Positions 41,401 through 56,400 of a DNA stretch of 64,000 nt are shown here, one piece after another. The position numbers and the translations under genes were made by a program. Each line of letters starts with the position of its first letter. Within the stretch, counting starts at the first letter, position 1. The notes under the pieces were generated by a model. That model made no database searches. It was given only the letters and a program-made list of their open reading frames with translations, and was not told the DNA's origin. Source of the stretch: Rana temporaria (lineage: Eukaryota > Chordata > Amphibia > Anura > Ranidae); the NCBI RefSeq assembly GCF_905171775.1, contig NC_053494.1, forward strand, positions 157,964,456 through 158,028,455. The letters are read 5' to 3'.

Positions 41401-44400
41401 CATTTTCCCAGCGGGGCAAATATTTCTGGACTTGTTTTAAAACAGCCCGCTGGAATCCTGCCCGCTCGGACATGTTCGGTCGTCTGTACAGACCTACCGT
41501 ACATGTCCGAGCGCCCGCCATCCCTCGCATGCGTCGAATGACTTCGACGCATGCGTGGAAGCATTTAACTGGCAGGGCCGCCCACGTCGCCGCGTCATCA
41601 TCGCGGCGACGGCGCGGACACGCCCCGCGTATTGTTTCTGTACGATGGTTAGTACAGCCATCGTACAGAAATCCCCGGGCAGACATGTACGGTGAAAACG
41701 GTCCGGCGGACCGGTTTCATCGTACATGTTTGCCCGTGTGTACGCGGCCTTAGTCTGAGTTATACTTTATAGGTGTTGCTAGAAGCTTATATCATGTCAA
41801 ATTCGGGTACTTACCCTAGTTTCTTAAAAAAACATATAATTTATGATTTTTACTGAACAAATAGCCACGCAAATTAACATTTTTCATCTGCCTGGGGTTC
41901 AGTGTTTGAAAACCAGTGGCATTTCTTTTTCAAAGCTATGTTTAATAAATTTTGCTTAAAGGATAAGCGTGCCTTAAAATAATGTATATATGTTTGCAGT
42001 TAAAAATGTGAATTTTTTATTTATTTTTTTACATGGAGCTTGTAAACCATTGCACCTGGGACCAGCAGATCACTGGTGACATGCAGGACTCCTGCAGACT
42101 TGTGTGTGTATTTGACTGCTCGTACCTCGTATGCACAGGCAGATACACACTGACAGGAAGAGAGAATGAACTACCAAAACGCCCAACAGTGCCATGGTAG
42201 TTCAATAAAACAACAAGCCAACAGCTGCAAATGCTGTCGGTACTTGTAGTTTCCCATTCACAGAGCACTCACTGTAGGCTCCCTAAAGGCAAGGAGAAGA
42301 GGCTGAAGCTGCTTGAACATGGTACATGTTCCACCCTAAATACAGGTGAAATATGTAATATGTTCCAAAAGATGAACTTATCCTTAAAAGGCCCTCTCCA
42401 GGATAAAGACATCTTGTCTGCCAAAATAAAACAACTGTAAAAGTTTTACTAGCAAACATATAGCTACTATATACAAGGATAAGCTTTTTGGAGTGCACAA
42501 AAAATTTATGAAGAAAGTGAATGTTTTTAGTGACTAAAATATTGAGATTTATGTTTTCAGATTATTAATGTTGTGGTTTCTGTTTCTTATTATAGATCCA
42601 CCAGGTCCACCATCTAATCCAAAAGTCACCGACACAACAAAATCTACTGCCACGCTGCACTGGGGCAAACCTCATTATGATGGCGGTCTTGACATAATTG
42701 GCTACATTGTAGAACACCAAAAGGATGGCGAAGAAGAATGGGTGAAAGATACAACAGGGACAGCACTTAGAATCACTGAATTTGTAGTGGCAAACCTCCA
42801 GCCTGGGGCAAAATATAAATTCAGAATCCGTGCAATTAATGCTGTAGGAACTGGTGAACCAGCACAAATTGATGATGTTGAAATTAAGGATCGCGAAGAA
42901 ACTCCAGATTTTGAGCTTGATGCTGAGCTAAGAAGAACTCTTGTTGTTAGAGCTGGACTAAGCATTCGTATTTTTGTACCGATTAAGGGAAGGCCCACGC
43001 CTGAAGTCACATGGATGAAAGGTGATGTCCCACTGAAGATAAGAGCCAACATTGAGAACACAGAGTCATTTTCTCTGTTAATCATTACAGAGTGCAACAG
43101 ATATGATGCTGGAAAATACATCATGACTCTTGAAAATGCAGCTGGAAAGAAATCTGGCTTTGTCAATGTCAAAGTTTTGGATTCACCAGGACCTCCATCA
43201 AACCTTAAAGCAAGAGATATTACAAAAGACAGCATTACCTTGCAGTGGGATATGCCACTTATAGATGGTGGCTCACGTATTACAAATTATATAGTTGAAA
43301 AACGGGAATCTACAAGAAAAGCTTATTCAACAATAACAACCAACTGCCAGAAGTGCTCTCTAAGAATTCCAAATTTGGCAGAAGGATGTGAATACTACTT
43401 CCGAGTACAGGCAGAGAATGAGTTTGGCATTGGTGAACCTGCTGAAACCGCTGATCCAATAAGAGCCACTGAAGCACCTTCTCCTCCTGAAAGCCTAAAC
43501 ATCATGGACATTACAAAGAACAGTGTAAGCCTTGCATGGCCCAAATCAGAACATGACGGTGGCAGCAAGATTACAGGTTATGTAATTGAAGCACAGAGGA
43601 AAGGTTCTGATCAATGGACACATATTGCAACAGTAAAATCACTGGACTATGTAGTGAAAAACCTAAATGAGAATGAAGAATATGTGTTCCAAGTGATGGC
43701 TGTCAACAGTGCAGGAAGAAGTGACCCACGGGAAAGCAGACCAGTAGTTGTCAGAGAACAGCAGATGCTTCCAGAATTCGACTTACGTGGCATTTATCAA
43801 AAGACTGTCCTTGCCAAAGCTGGTGATAACATCAAAGTTGAAATCCCAGTTCTTGGAAGACCGAAACCGACTGTAACGTGGAAAAAGGGTGATCAGCTTC
43901 TTAGAGAAACTCAGAGAGTTAATGTGGAAAGAACAGCAACTGCCACTATCTTAAATATCAATGAATGCATACGAACCGATGCTGGAAAATACACTTTGGC
44001 AGCTAAAAACATTGTTGGAGAAATAAGTGATATAATTTCTGTTCAGGTACATGATATTCCTGGAATTTCAACAGGACCAATCAAATTTGATGAAATTTCA
44101 TCTGACTTTATTACTTTGTCCTGGGATCCCCCTGAGAATGATGGTGGTGTTCCAATAAGCAACTACATTGTGGAAATACGAGAAACCAACAGCACATCTT
44201 GGACTGAACTAGCCTCTACAGTAATACGCACAACATTTAAAGCAACAAAATTAACAACAGGATTGGAATATCAATTCCGTGTTAAGGCTCAAAACAGATA
44301 TGGAACTGGCCCAGCTCTCAACTCAGAGTCTGTTGTTGCTGCTTATCCATTTAAGGTTCCTGGACCCCCAGGCACACCTCAAATTATTGCTGTTACAAAG

Positions 44401-47400
44401 GATTCAATGACCATCAGCTGGCATGAACCTGTTACTGATGGTGGAAGTCCAATCTTAGGCTACCATATTGAAAGAAAAGAGAGAAACAGCATTCTGTGGC
44501 AGACAATCAGCAAGACTTTATTTGTAGGAAATATATATAAATCTTCAGGTCTAACAGATGGTATTGCCTATGAATTCCGTATAGTAGCTGAAAACATGGC
44601 TGGCAAGAGTAAACCAAGCAAGCCCTCTGAGCCAACATTTGCCTTGGATCCAATTGATCCACCAGGTAAACCAGTTGCCCTGAATATTACTAGACATTCA
44701 GTGACTCTACAGTGGACAAAACCAGAATATAATGGAGGCTTTAAGATCACTGGCTATACAGTTGAGAAAAGAGATCTTCCTAATGGCCGGTGGCTAAAGG
44801 CTAACTTTAGTAACATTCTAGAAACTGAGTTTACTGTTAGTGGGTTAACTGAAAATGCAGAGTATGAGTTTAGAATAAATGCAAGAAATGCAGCTGGTGC
44901 TGTCAGTCAACCATCCGAACCATCTGATGCAATAACATGCAGAGATGATATTGAAGAGCCAAGAATAATGGTTGATGCCAAGTTCAAAGATGTCATCATT
45001 CTTAAGGCTGGCGAGATATTCAGACTTGATGCTGATGTTTCTGGACGTCCCATTCCAACACTGGCATGGACAAAAGAAGGAAAGGACCTTGAGGGCACAT
45101 CTAAATTAGAAATAAAAATAGCAGATTTCTCCGCTGCTTTGATAAACAAGGACTCTGCAAGAAAAGATGGAGGTGCATACACACTTACCGCTTCTAACCC
45201 TGGAGGACTTGCTAAACATGTATTTAATGTTAAAGTTCTTGATAGACCAGGTCCCTGTGAAGGTCCATTGGCTGTATCTGAAGTTACTTCTGAAAAATGT
45301 GTGCTGACATGGTTGCCACCATTGGATGATGGAGGTGCCAAGATAGATCACTACATTGTAGAAAAACGTGAAACCAGCAGATTGGCTTGGACAAATGTGG
45401 CAACAGATATCCAAGTAACGAAATTCAAGGTTACAAAACTGCTGAAAGGAAATGAATATATTTTCCGTGTTATGGCTGTCAACAAGTATGGAGTTGGAGA
45501 AGTTTTGGAGTCAGAACCCACTCTTGCAGTTAATCCATACATACCACCTGATCCACCCAAAACACCAGAAGTAACAACAATCACAAAAGACTCTATGATT
45601 GTTTGTTGGGGTCATCCAGACTCTGATGGAGGCAGTCCAATTACAAACTATGTGGTTGAACGCCGTGACAAGGCAGGACTCCGTTGGGTTAAGTGCAATA
45701 AGAGAATCCTCACTGATTTAAGATACAAAGTGTCAGGGCTCACAGAAGGCCATGAGTATGAATATAGAGCAATGGCTGAAAATGCAGCTGGAATGAGTAA
45801 ACCAAGCCCATGCAGTCCATTCTACAAGGCATGTGACACTGTGTTTAAGCCTGGACCTCCTGGAAACCCAAGAGTTCTAGATACAAGCAAATCCTCCATT
45901 ACAATTGCTTGGAACAAACCAGTCTATGATGGGGGTTCAGAAATAACTGGCTACAATGTGGAAATATCTTTACCTGAAGAAGATGAATGGAAAGTTGTTT
46001 CACCACAAGCTGGACTTAAAGCTACTTCCTTTACTATCACAAAACTTAAGGAGAACCAAGAATATAAAATCCAGATATATGCTGTAAACTCAGAAGGAGC
46101 TGGTGAGTCTGCCCTTGTTCCAGGATCACCAAAGGCTGAAGAAAGAATGCTTCCACCTGAGATTGAATTGGATGCTGAACTACGCAAAGTCATTAGCATT
46201 AGAGCTTGCTGCACTTTACGATTGTTTGTACCAATTAAAGGAAGACCTGCTCCAGAAGTTAGGTGGTCAAGAGAAAATGGTGAGCCCATAGAAAGAGCAA
46301 CCATTGAATCAACTAGCTCCTATACTCTATTAGTAGTGGAAAATGTAAACAGGTTTGACAGCGGAAAGTATATGCTAACAGTAGAAAACAGCTCTGCAAG
46401 TAAGTCAGCTTTTGTGAATGTCAGAGTGCTTGATACACCAGGAGCGCCAGAAGATTTGAAAATAAAGGAAATCACTAAGTCATCTGTTACATTGACATGG
46501 GATCCTCCACTCGTTGATGGAGGATCTAAGATTAAGAACTACATTGTAGAGAAACGTGAGTCAACAAGAAAGGCATATTCAACAGTGACAGCTAACTGTC
46601 ATAAGACCAGCTGGAAAATTGATAATTTACAAGAAGGTTGTAACTACTACTTTAGAGTCCTTGCAGAAAATGAATATGGAATTGGGTTACCTGTTGAAAC
46701 CTCAGAATCAGTAAAAGTATCCGAAAGACCACTTCCACCTGGAAAGATTACTTTGGATGATGTAACAAGAAATAGTGTCTCTCTGTCTTGGGAAAAACCA
46801 GAACATGATGGTGGAAGCAGAATTGTGGGCTATATTGTAGAGATGCAAAGCAAGGGCAGTGAGAAGTGGGCAACATGTGCAACTGTGAAAACAACAGAAG
46901 CCAAGGTAACTGGATTGACACAAGGAGAAGAATACATGTTCCGTGTATCAGCTCAAAATGAAAAAGGAATTAGTGATCCGCGACAGCTTGGAGTACCAGT
47001 AGTTGCTAAAGACCTTGTGATTGCACCAGCAATTAAGCTTCTGTTTAATACATTCAGTGTTTTAGCAGGAGAAGACCTTAAAGTTGAAGTTCCATTTGTT
47101 GCACGTCCTAAGCCAACAGTTACATGGCACAAAGATAGTCTACCACTAAAACAGACAACTCGGGTTAATGCAGAAAATACCCAAAGCTTATGCTTGCTTA
47201 CAATTAAAGAGGCATCTAAAGAAGATGTTGGCCAGTATACAGTCAAGCTTGCTAATACTGCAGGAGAGGCTACAGAACACCTCAGCATAATTGTACTTGA
47301 CAAGCCGGAACCCCCAACAGGTCCAGTTAAAATTGATGAAGTAACAGCTGACAGCATCATCATATCTTGGGAGCCTCCAAAATATGATGGTGGAAGTTCA

Positions 47401-50400
47401 ATTAATAATTACATTGTAGAAAAACGTGACACATCAACAACAGTTTGGCAAATTGTGTCTGCTACTGTGGCAAGAACTACTATAAAGGCAGCAAGACTCA
47501 AAACAGGAAGTGAATATCAGTTCAGAGTAGCTGCTGAGAACAGATATGGAAAGAGTGGATACTTGGTATCTGAAGCAGTAGTAGCTCAATATCCATACAA
47601 ATTGCCTGGACCACCTGGCACACCATTTGTAACTGCAGTTACTAAGGACAGCATGGTGGTACAATGGAATGAACCAGTAAATGATGGTGGTAGTAAGATC
47701 CTTGGATACCATGTGGAAAGCAAAGAAAGAAACAGTATTCTGTGGGTAAAAATGAATAAAACAATCCTCACAGACACCAAAATTAAGACAACAAATGTTG
47801 AGGAAGGTATTGAATATGAATTTAGAGTTTATGCTGAGAACATTGTTGGAATTGGCAAGCCAAGCAAAGTATCAGAATGCTATGTGGCCCGAGACCCATG
47901 TGATCCTCCTGGACGCCCAGAAGCTATAGTAGTCACAAGAAATTTAGTCACAATTCAGTGGACAAAGCCAGAGTATGATGGTGGTAGCAAGATCACAGGT
48001 TACATTGTTGAGAAAAAAGAATTACCGGAGGGGCGGTGGATGAAGGCCAGCTTTACAAATGTTATTGAAACTCAGTTTGCAGTTACTGGACTAGTTGAAG
48101 ATCAAAGATATGAATTCCGTGTAATTGCAAGAAATGCTGCTGGAATTTTTAGTGAACCTTCTGAAAGCACTGGGCCAATTACAGCAAGAGATGAGGTAGA
48201 GCCACCCCGTGTGAGCATGGATCCAAAGTACAAGGAACTTATAACAATAAATGCTGGTGAAATATTTAAGATTGAAGCAGATGTCCATGGCAAGCCAATA
48301 CCATCTGTTCAGTGGTTCAAAGCAGGTGAAGAACTTGTAAACACAGCTCGTCTTGAAATTAGGGGAACTGACTTCTTCACATCTTTAAGTGTAAAAGATG
48401 CAATTAGAGTGGACAGTGGTCAATACATTCTGCTACTAAAGAATGTTGCAGGTGAAAAGTCTGTACCTGTTAATGTTAAAGTTCTTGACAGACCAGGACC
48501 TCCTGAAGGACCAATCGCTATCTCTGGTGTTACAGCTGAGAAATGTTCATTAGCATGGAAACCTCCACAACAAGATGGTGGCAGTGATATTGACCACTAT
48601 ATTGTAGAAAGAAGAGAAACCAGTCGCTTAGTATGGACAGTTGTTGATTCAAATGTTCAAACACTTAGTTGCAAAGTAACCAAACTTTTAGAAGGAAATG
48701 AATACATTTTCCGTGTCTTAGCTGTAAACAAATATGGTGTTGGTGAACCACTTGAATCTGAACCAGTTCTAGCAAAGAATCCATTTGTTGTTCCACAAGC
48801 TCCAAAAGCTCCAGAAGTTACAGCAATTACCAAAGACTCTATGATAGTTGTTTGGGAAAGGCCAGCATTTGATGGTGGAAGTGAAATTGTTGGATATGTT
48901 GTTGAAAAACGAGATAAAGAAGGGATACGTTGGGTGAGGTGCAACAAGCGACTTGTCAGTGAATTACGCTTTAGAGTAACTGGTCTAGTTGAATCACATC
49001 TTTATGAATTTAGAGTTTCTGCTGAAAATGCTGCTGGTCTCAGTGAGCCCAGTCAACCTTCCATATACTACAAGGCTTCTGATCCAATTTACAAACCTGG
49101 ACCTCCAAACAACCCCAAAGCAGTGGATGTTACAAGATCATCTGTTTTCCTTTCATGGGGCAAGCCAATATATGATGGTGGATGTGAAATCCAGAGCTAC
49201 ATTGTGGAGAAATGTGATGTCAGCACCGATGAATGGTCTATGTGCACTCCTGCAACTGGCATTAAGGAGACACGTCTTGAAGTTGACAAACTTTTGGAAA
49301 AACATGAATATAAGTTCCGTATATGTGCAGTAAATAAGGCTGGTGTTGGAGAACATGCCGATGTTCCTGCTTCAATTATTGTTGAAGAGAAATTAGAGAC
49401 TCCAGACCTTGATCTGGATCTAGAACTTAGAAAGGTTGTTAATGTCAGAGCAGGTGGTTCACTGAGACTATTTATTCCTATTAGAGGCCGTCCAGCACCA
49501 GAGGTTAAGTGGGCCAAAGTTGATGGAGAAATCAGAGAAACAGCCCAGATTGATGTTACCAGCAGTTTTACCACACTTGTCCTTGATAATGTTAACAGAT
49601 ATGATTCTGGAAAGTACACCCTAACACTAGAAAACAGCAGCGGCACCAAATCTGCCTTTATCAGTGTCAGAGTTATGGACACACCAAGTGCCCCAGTGAA
49701 CCTTAAGATAAAAGAAATCACCAAGGAATCTGTATCACTCACATGGGAACCACCAGCATTGGATGGTGGTGCTAAAATAAAAAATTACATTATTGAAAAA
49801 CGAGAAACAACAAGAAAGGCATATGCTGCTGTTGCTACAAACTGCCATAAGACATCATGGAAAATAGACCAACTTCAAGAAGGTTGCAGCTATTACATCA
49901 GAGTAACAGCCGAGAATGAATATGGAATTGGTGTTCCGGCAGAAATTTCTGAGCCTGTGAAGGTTTCAGAGGTTCCACAGCCTCCAGGAAAAATAACTGT
50001 GCTTGATGTGACCAGGAACAGTGTGTCACTGTCATGGGAAAAACCTGAACATGATGGTGGAAGCAAAATCATTCAGTACATTGTGGAAATGCAAGCTAAA
50101 GGAAGTGAGAAATGGTCAGACAGTGCTCGTGTCAAATCACTTGAGGCAGTGGTAACAAACTTAACGCAAGGAGGTGAATATCTTTTTAGAGTTGTTGCAG
50201 TGAATGAGAAAGGAAAGAGTGATCCTAGATCTCTTGCAGTTCCAGTGGTTGCCAAAGATCTGGTGATAGAGCCAGATGTACGACCAGCATTTAGTAACTA
50301 CAGTGTTCAAGTAGGACAAGACTTGAAGGTCGAAGTGCCTGTTGCTGGAAGACCTAAACCAACAATTGGGTGGACAAAAGATGGTCAGGCTCTCAAACAG

Positions 50401-53400
50401 ACAACTAGAGTTAATGTTACTGATACAGCACACCTAACTGTATTGAATATTAAAGAAACAAACAAAGATGATGCTGGCATGTATGCCATTACAGTATCCA
50501 ATGTTGTTGGACAGAAGGTAGCATCCATTGAAGTTATAACATTGGACAAGCCTGATCCACCAAGTGGTCCAGTGAAATTTGATGAAGTAAGTGCTGATAG
50601 TATTACCTTATCATGGAATCCTCCAGTATACACTGGCGGATGCCAAATTACAAATTACATTGTTGAAAAGAGAGATACAACTACTACAGTTTGGGAGACT
50701 GTTTCAGCCACTATTGCTAGAACAACACTTAAAGTATCAAAACTTAAAACAGGCACAGAATACCAATTCAAGATCTTTGCTGAAAACCGCTATGGAAGAA
50801 GCTTTGGACTGGAATCTGAAGCTGTTGTAGCTCAATATCCATATAAGGAGCCTGGGCCTCCAGGTACACCATCAGCTGCAGCAATAACAAAAGACAGCAT
50901 AGCTGTACAATGGCATGAACCTATTAATGATGGTGGAAGCAGAGTCGTTGGTTACCATCTTGAGCGTAAGGAGAGGAACAGTATAATGTGGACAAAGGTG
51001 AATAAAACTATTATCAATGACACATACTTCAAGACTTCCAATCTCGAAGAAGGCATCGAGTATGAATTTAGGGTATATGCTGAAAACATTGTTGGCATTG
51101 GTAAATCAAGCAAAGTTTCAGAGTGCTACTGTGCCCGAGATCCATGTGATCCACCAGGTTGCCCAGAGGCCATAATTGTAACAAGAAATGCAATTACATT
51201 AAGCTGGAAGAAACCAGAGTATGATGGTGGCAGTATGATAACAGGCTACATTGTTGAAAAGCGTGATCTTCCTGAAGGACGCTGGATGAAAGCTAGCTTT
51301 ACAAATGTTATTGAAACACAATTTACAGTAACTGGACTTACGGAAGATGAGAGATATGATTTCAGAGTCATTGCAAGAAATGCTGCCGGATCATTTAGTA
51401 AGCCTTCTGATAGCACAGGGCCAATATCTGCCAAGGATGAAGTAGAACCCCCAAGAATTTCAATGGATCCAAAATACAAAGACACAATTGTTGTTAATGC
51501 TGGTGACACATTTAGATTAGATGCTGATGTCCATGGTAAACCTATTCCAACAATTCAGTGGTTCAAAGGAGACAAAGAAGTTGAAGATTCAGCTAGGTGC
51601 GAAGTTAAGAATACTGATTTCAAAGCACTTATTGTTGTGAAAGATGCTATTAGAGTTGATGGTGGACAATACATTTTACAAGCATCAAATGTTGCAGGAA
51701 CAAAATCAATTCCTATTCAAGTAAAAGTACTTGATCGCCCTGGACCACCAGAAGGGCCAGTTCATGTTACTGGGGTCACATCTGACAAATGCTCTCTGGC
51801 ATGGGGTCCTCCTCAACATGATGGTGGTAGTGATATTTCCCACTATGTCATTGAAAAGCGGGAAACAAGCCGCCTTGCTTGGACTGTTGTTGCATCTGAT
51901 GTAGTAACAACATCTCTTAAAGTAACAAAACTCCTAGAAGGCAATGAATACATCTTCCGTATAATGGCTGTAAATAAATATGGTGTTGGTGAGCCTCTAG
52001 AGTCTATACCAGTTTTAATGAAGAATCCATTTGTGCCTCCTGGTTCACCTAAGTCACTTGAAGTAACCAATATTGTAAAGGACTCTATGACTGTTTGTTG
52101 GAGCCGACCTGATAATGATGGTGGCAGCGAAATCATAGGCTACATTGTAGAAAAGCGTGACAGAGCCGGCATTAGATGGACCAAGTGCAACAAACGCAGG
52201 AATACAGACCTAAGATTCAGAGTCACAGGACTAACAGAAGATCATGAATATGAATTCAGAGTATCTGCTGAAAATGCTGCTGGAGTTGGAGAACCAAGTC
52301 AGACTACACCATACTTTAAAGCATGTGACCCTATATTTAAACCCGGACCACCTTCAAATCCACATGTAGTGGATACATCTAAGAATTCTATTTCTGTTGT
52401 TTGGGGTAAACCCATTTATGATGGTGGAAGTGAAATCCAAGGCTTTATTGTGGAAATATGCAAAGGAGATGAAGAAGAATGGTCTATGGTCACCCCACAA
52501 ACAGGTTTACAAGTTACAAAGTATGAGATCACAAAGCTTATCGAACATCAGCCATACCAGATTCGCATTTGTGCTATAAATAAGGCCGGTGTAGGGGAGG
52601 CTGCATCAGTACAAGGAACTGTAAAACCAGAAGACAAGCTTGAAGCTCCTGAAATAGACCTTGATTCTGAACTCAGGAAGGGAATACTTGTAAGAGCTGG
52701 TGGAAATGTTAGAATTCAAATTCCATTTAGTGGAAGACCTGCTCCAGAAATAAGCTGGTCAAAAGAAGATGGTGAACTAAGTGAGAAGGCACAAATTGAA
52801 AGAGGATTCAACTATACTCAGCTTTCAATTGACAGCTGTGATAGAAATGATGCCGGAAAATATATTCTTAAACTGGAGAACAGCAGTGGCTCCAAATCTG
52901 CTTTTGTGACAGTTAAGGTCCTTGATACGCCAGGTGCACCAATAAACCTGATTGTGAAAGACATAAAGAAAGATTCAGTCATACTAACATGGGAGCCTCC
53001 ACTCATTGATGGTGGTGCCAAAATAAAGAACTATGTTATTGACAAGCGAGAATCAACCAGAAAAGCTTTTGCAAATGTTACAGCCAAATGCAACAAAACA
53101 ACATACAAAGTTGAAAACCTTACAGAAGGAGGAGTTTATTACTTTAGAGTTATGGCTGAAAATGAATATGGTATTGGCCTACCTGTTGAAACAGTTGATG
53201 CAGTAAAGGCCTCTGAAGCACCTTTGCCACCTGGCAAAATTACCCTTACTGACGTTACCCAAAGAAGTGTGTCACTTATTTGGGAGAAGCCTGAGCATGA
53301 TGGCGGTAGCAGAATTATAGGATATCTAGTGGAATCTCAGCCAAAGGGAGTAGAGAAATGGAGCATTGCAGCTGAAACAAAGACATGTAGTGCTGTTGTT

Positions 53401-56400
53401 TCTGGATTAAGTCCTGGTCAGGAATATTGTTTCAGAGTTCTTGCTTACAATGAAAAAGGAAAGAGTGATCCAAGGGTTCTTGGCCTTCCAGTAATAGCTA
53501 AAGACTTAACCATTGAACCAAGCTTAAAATTAATGTTCAATTCTTATAACGTACAAGCTGGAGAAGATCTAAAGATTGACATCCCAGTAATAGGTAGACC
53601 AAAACCCACTATTACTTGGGCTAAAGATGGGCAAACGCTAAAACAGACAACTAGAGTTAATGTTGAAGACACTGCTGTATCAACAGTATTGCACATCAAA
53701 GAAAGCAACAAAGATGACTTTGGCAAATATACAGTGACAGCAACAAATAGTGCTGGTACAGCAACTGAAAATATCAGCATTATTGTTCTTGACAAACCTG
53801 GCCCACCCAAAGGACCTGTTCGATTTGATGAGATCAGCTCTAACTATGTGATATTTTCATGGGATACTCCAGAATATACAGGTGGTTGTCAGATAAGCAA
53901 CTACATTGTAGAGAAACGTGATACAACCACCACTACATGGCAAACTGTGTCAGCTACAGTCGCAAGAACAACTATTAAGGTGACAAAACTCACAACAGGT
54001 TCTGAGTATCAATTTAGGATCTATGCTGAAAATAGATATGGAAAGAGTTCACCTCTAGATTCTACTGCAGTTGTTGTACAATATCCTTACAAAGAACCCG
54101 GACCACCAGGAACTCCATTTGTCACATCAGCTTCTAAGGATCATATGATTGTGCAGTGGAATGAACCTGTAAATGATGGAGGAAGCAAAGTTCTTGGATA
54201 CCATGTGGAACGCAAGGAGAAAAATAGTATTCTCTGGGCAAAACTGAATAAGACTCTCCTTCAAGACACAAAATTGAAAACAAATGGACTTGAAGAAGGC
54301 CTAGAGTATGAATTTAGAGTATTTGCTGAGAACATTGTTGGCATTGGCAAACCTAGCAAAGTGTCTGAGTGTTATGTTGCTCGTGATCCATGTGATCCAC
54401 CAGGCCGTCCAGAAGCTATTGTGATTACAAGAAGTTATGTCACACTTCACTGGACAAAGCCAGAATATGATGGTGGCAGCAAAATAACAGGTTACATAGT
54501 AGAAAAGAAAGAATTACCTGATGGGCGCTGGATGAAAGCTAGCTTCACAAATGTACTGGAAACAGAGTTCACTGCTACTGCACTTACAGAGGATGATAGA
54601 TATGAATTTAGAGTTATAGCAAGAAATGCTGCTGGTAACTTTAGTGAGCCATCAGAAAGTACTGGACCTATTACTGCCCGAGATGAAATAGATGCACCAA
54701 GAGCATCTCTTGATCCAAAATACAAGGATGTGATTGTTGTTAATGCTGGCGACTCTTTCATTCTTGAAGCTGATATTCATGGCAAACCAATTCCAGATGT
54801 CAGCTGGTCCAAAGATGGGAAAGGGCTTGAGGTAACAACTGCACGTTCAGAAATAAAATCTTCACTTCAAAAGACAACATTAAGTGTTAAAGACTGTATT
54901 CGTGTGGATGGTGGACAATATGTTCTTAACCTCAGTAATGTAGGTGGAACAAAGTCTATTCCTATTACTGTTAAAGTTCTTGATCGCCCTGGTCCTCCAG
55001 AAGGTCCTCTACAGGTCACAGGTGTAACATCAGAAAAATGTTATTTGGCATGGAGCCCACCTTCACAGGATGGTGGTGCAAATATTTCACATTACAACAT
55101 TGAAAAGAGAGAGACAAGTAGACTTTCTTGGACCCAGGTTGCTTCAGAAGTCCAGGCTTTGAGCCACAAAGTTACAAAACTTCTAACAGGCAATGAATAT
55201 ATTTTCCGTGTTGTCGCAGTGAACAAGTATGGAATTGGAGAGCCCCTCGAATCTGAACCAGTTCTGGCTCGTAATCCATATAAGCCTCCAAGTGCACCTA
55301 CAACACCAGAAGTTTCTGCAATCACTAAAGATTCTATGGTAGTAACATGGGGTCGTCCACAAGACAATGGTGGTGCAGAGATAGAAGGGTATATTCTTGA
55401 AAAGCGTGACAAAGATGGTGTTAGATGGACAAAGTGCAACAAGAAACGATTAACTGACTTAAGACTTAGAGTAACAGGATTAACAGATGGACATTTCTAT
55501 GAATTTAAAGTCTCAGCTGAAAATGCTGCTGGCGTTGGAGAACCAAGTGAACCATCTATTTTCTATCGAGCATGTGATGCCATTTATCCTCCAGGACCTC
55601 CGGGAAATCCAAAAGTAACTGACACCTCTAGATCATCTGTATCTCTTGCTTGGAGCAAGCCTGTTTATGATGGTGGTGCACCAGTTTCAGGTTATGTTGT
55701 CGAATTCAAAGAAGCAGCAGCAGATGAATGGACTGCTGCCACTCCTCCAACAGGACTGCAAGGCAAACAGTTTACAGTAACAAAACTAAAGGAAAATACA
55801 GAATACTCCTTCCGTATTTGTGCAATCAACTCAGAGGGAGTGGGAGAACCAGCTTCTGTTCCAGGAACAGTTATTGCTGCTGACAAATTAGAGCCTCCTG
55901 AAATTGAACTTGATGCTGACTTGAGAAAGACTGTTACTGTCCGGGCTGGTGGAAGCCTAAGATTATTTGTCACAATCAAAGGAAGACCCGAACCTGAAGT
56001 GAAATGGGAAAAGGCAGATGACAAACTTACAGAACGAGCACAGATTGAAGTTACCAGCTCATACACAATGTTGGTTATTGACAATGTCAACAGATTTGAT
56101 AGTGGAAGATACAACTTAACACTAGAAAACAACAGTGGCTCAAAATCTGCATTTGTTAATGTTAGAGTACTTGACTCACCAAGTGCCCCCATAAATCTGA
56201 CTGTCAAAGAAATCAAAAAGGATTCAGTGACTTTGTCTTGGGAACCACCACTTATTGATGGAGGTTCTAAAATAACAAACTACATTGTTGATAAACGTGA
56301 AGCTACCAGAAAAGCTTATGCAACAGTAACAAGTAACTGCACCAAGAATACATTTAAAATTGACCAACTCCAGGAAGGAGGCATATACTATTTCCGTGTT

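Larger units (their letters stand above)
35637..42897 (+). repeat. TTN: C-zone super-repeat C2
   Basis: Domain starts: 35637, 36849, 37280, 37669, 37959, 38352/38856, 39131, 39520, 39810, 40194 and 42596 (the last is the first domain of the giant exon). Two Ig+FN3 pairs are fused. Confidence 0.94.

Noticed and set aside
41333..41753. ORFs of 77-133 codons on both strands in intron 65
   Set aside because: They fall entirely in inverted repeats of a GC-rich MITE, which removes stops on both strands.
42702..43235. Long minus-strand ORFs over titin exons (also 49197-49742, 55692-56216, 56622-57095)
   Set aside because: They mirror the coding strand's codon bias and periodic domains; none shows a protein family or its own start context.
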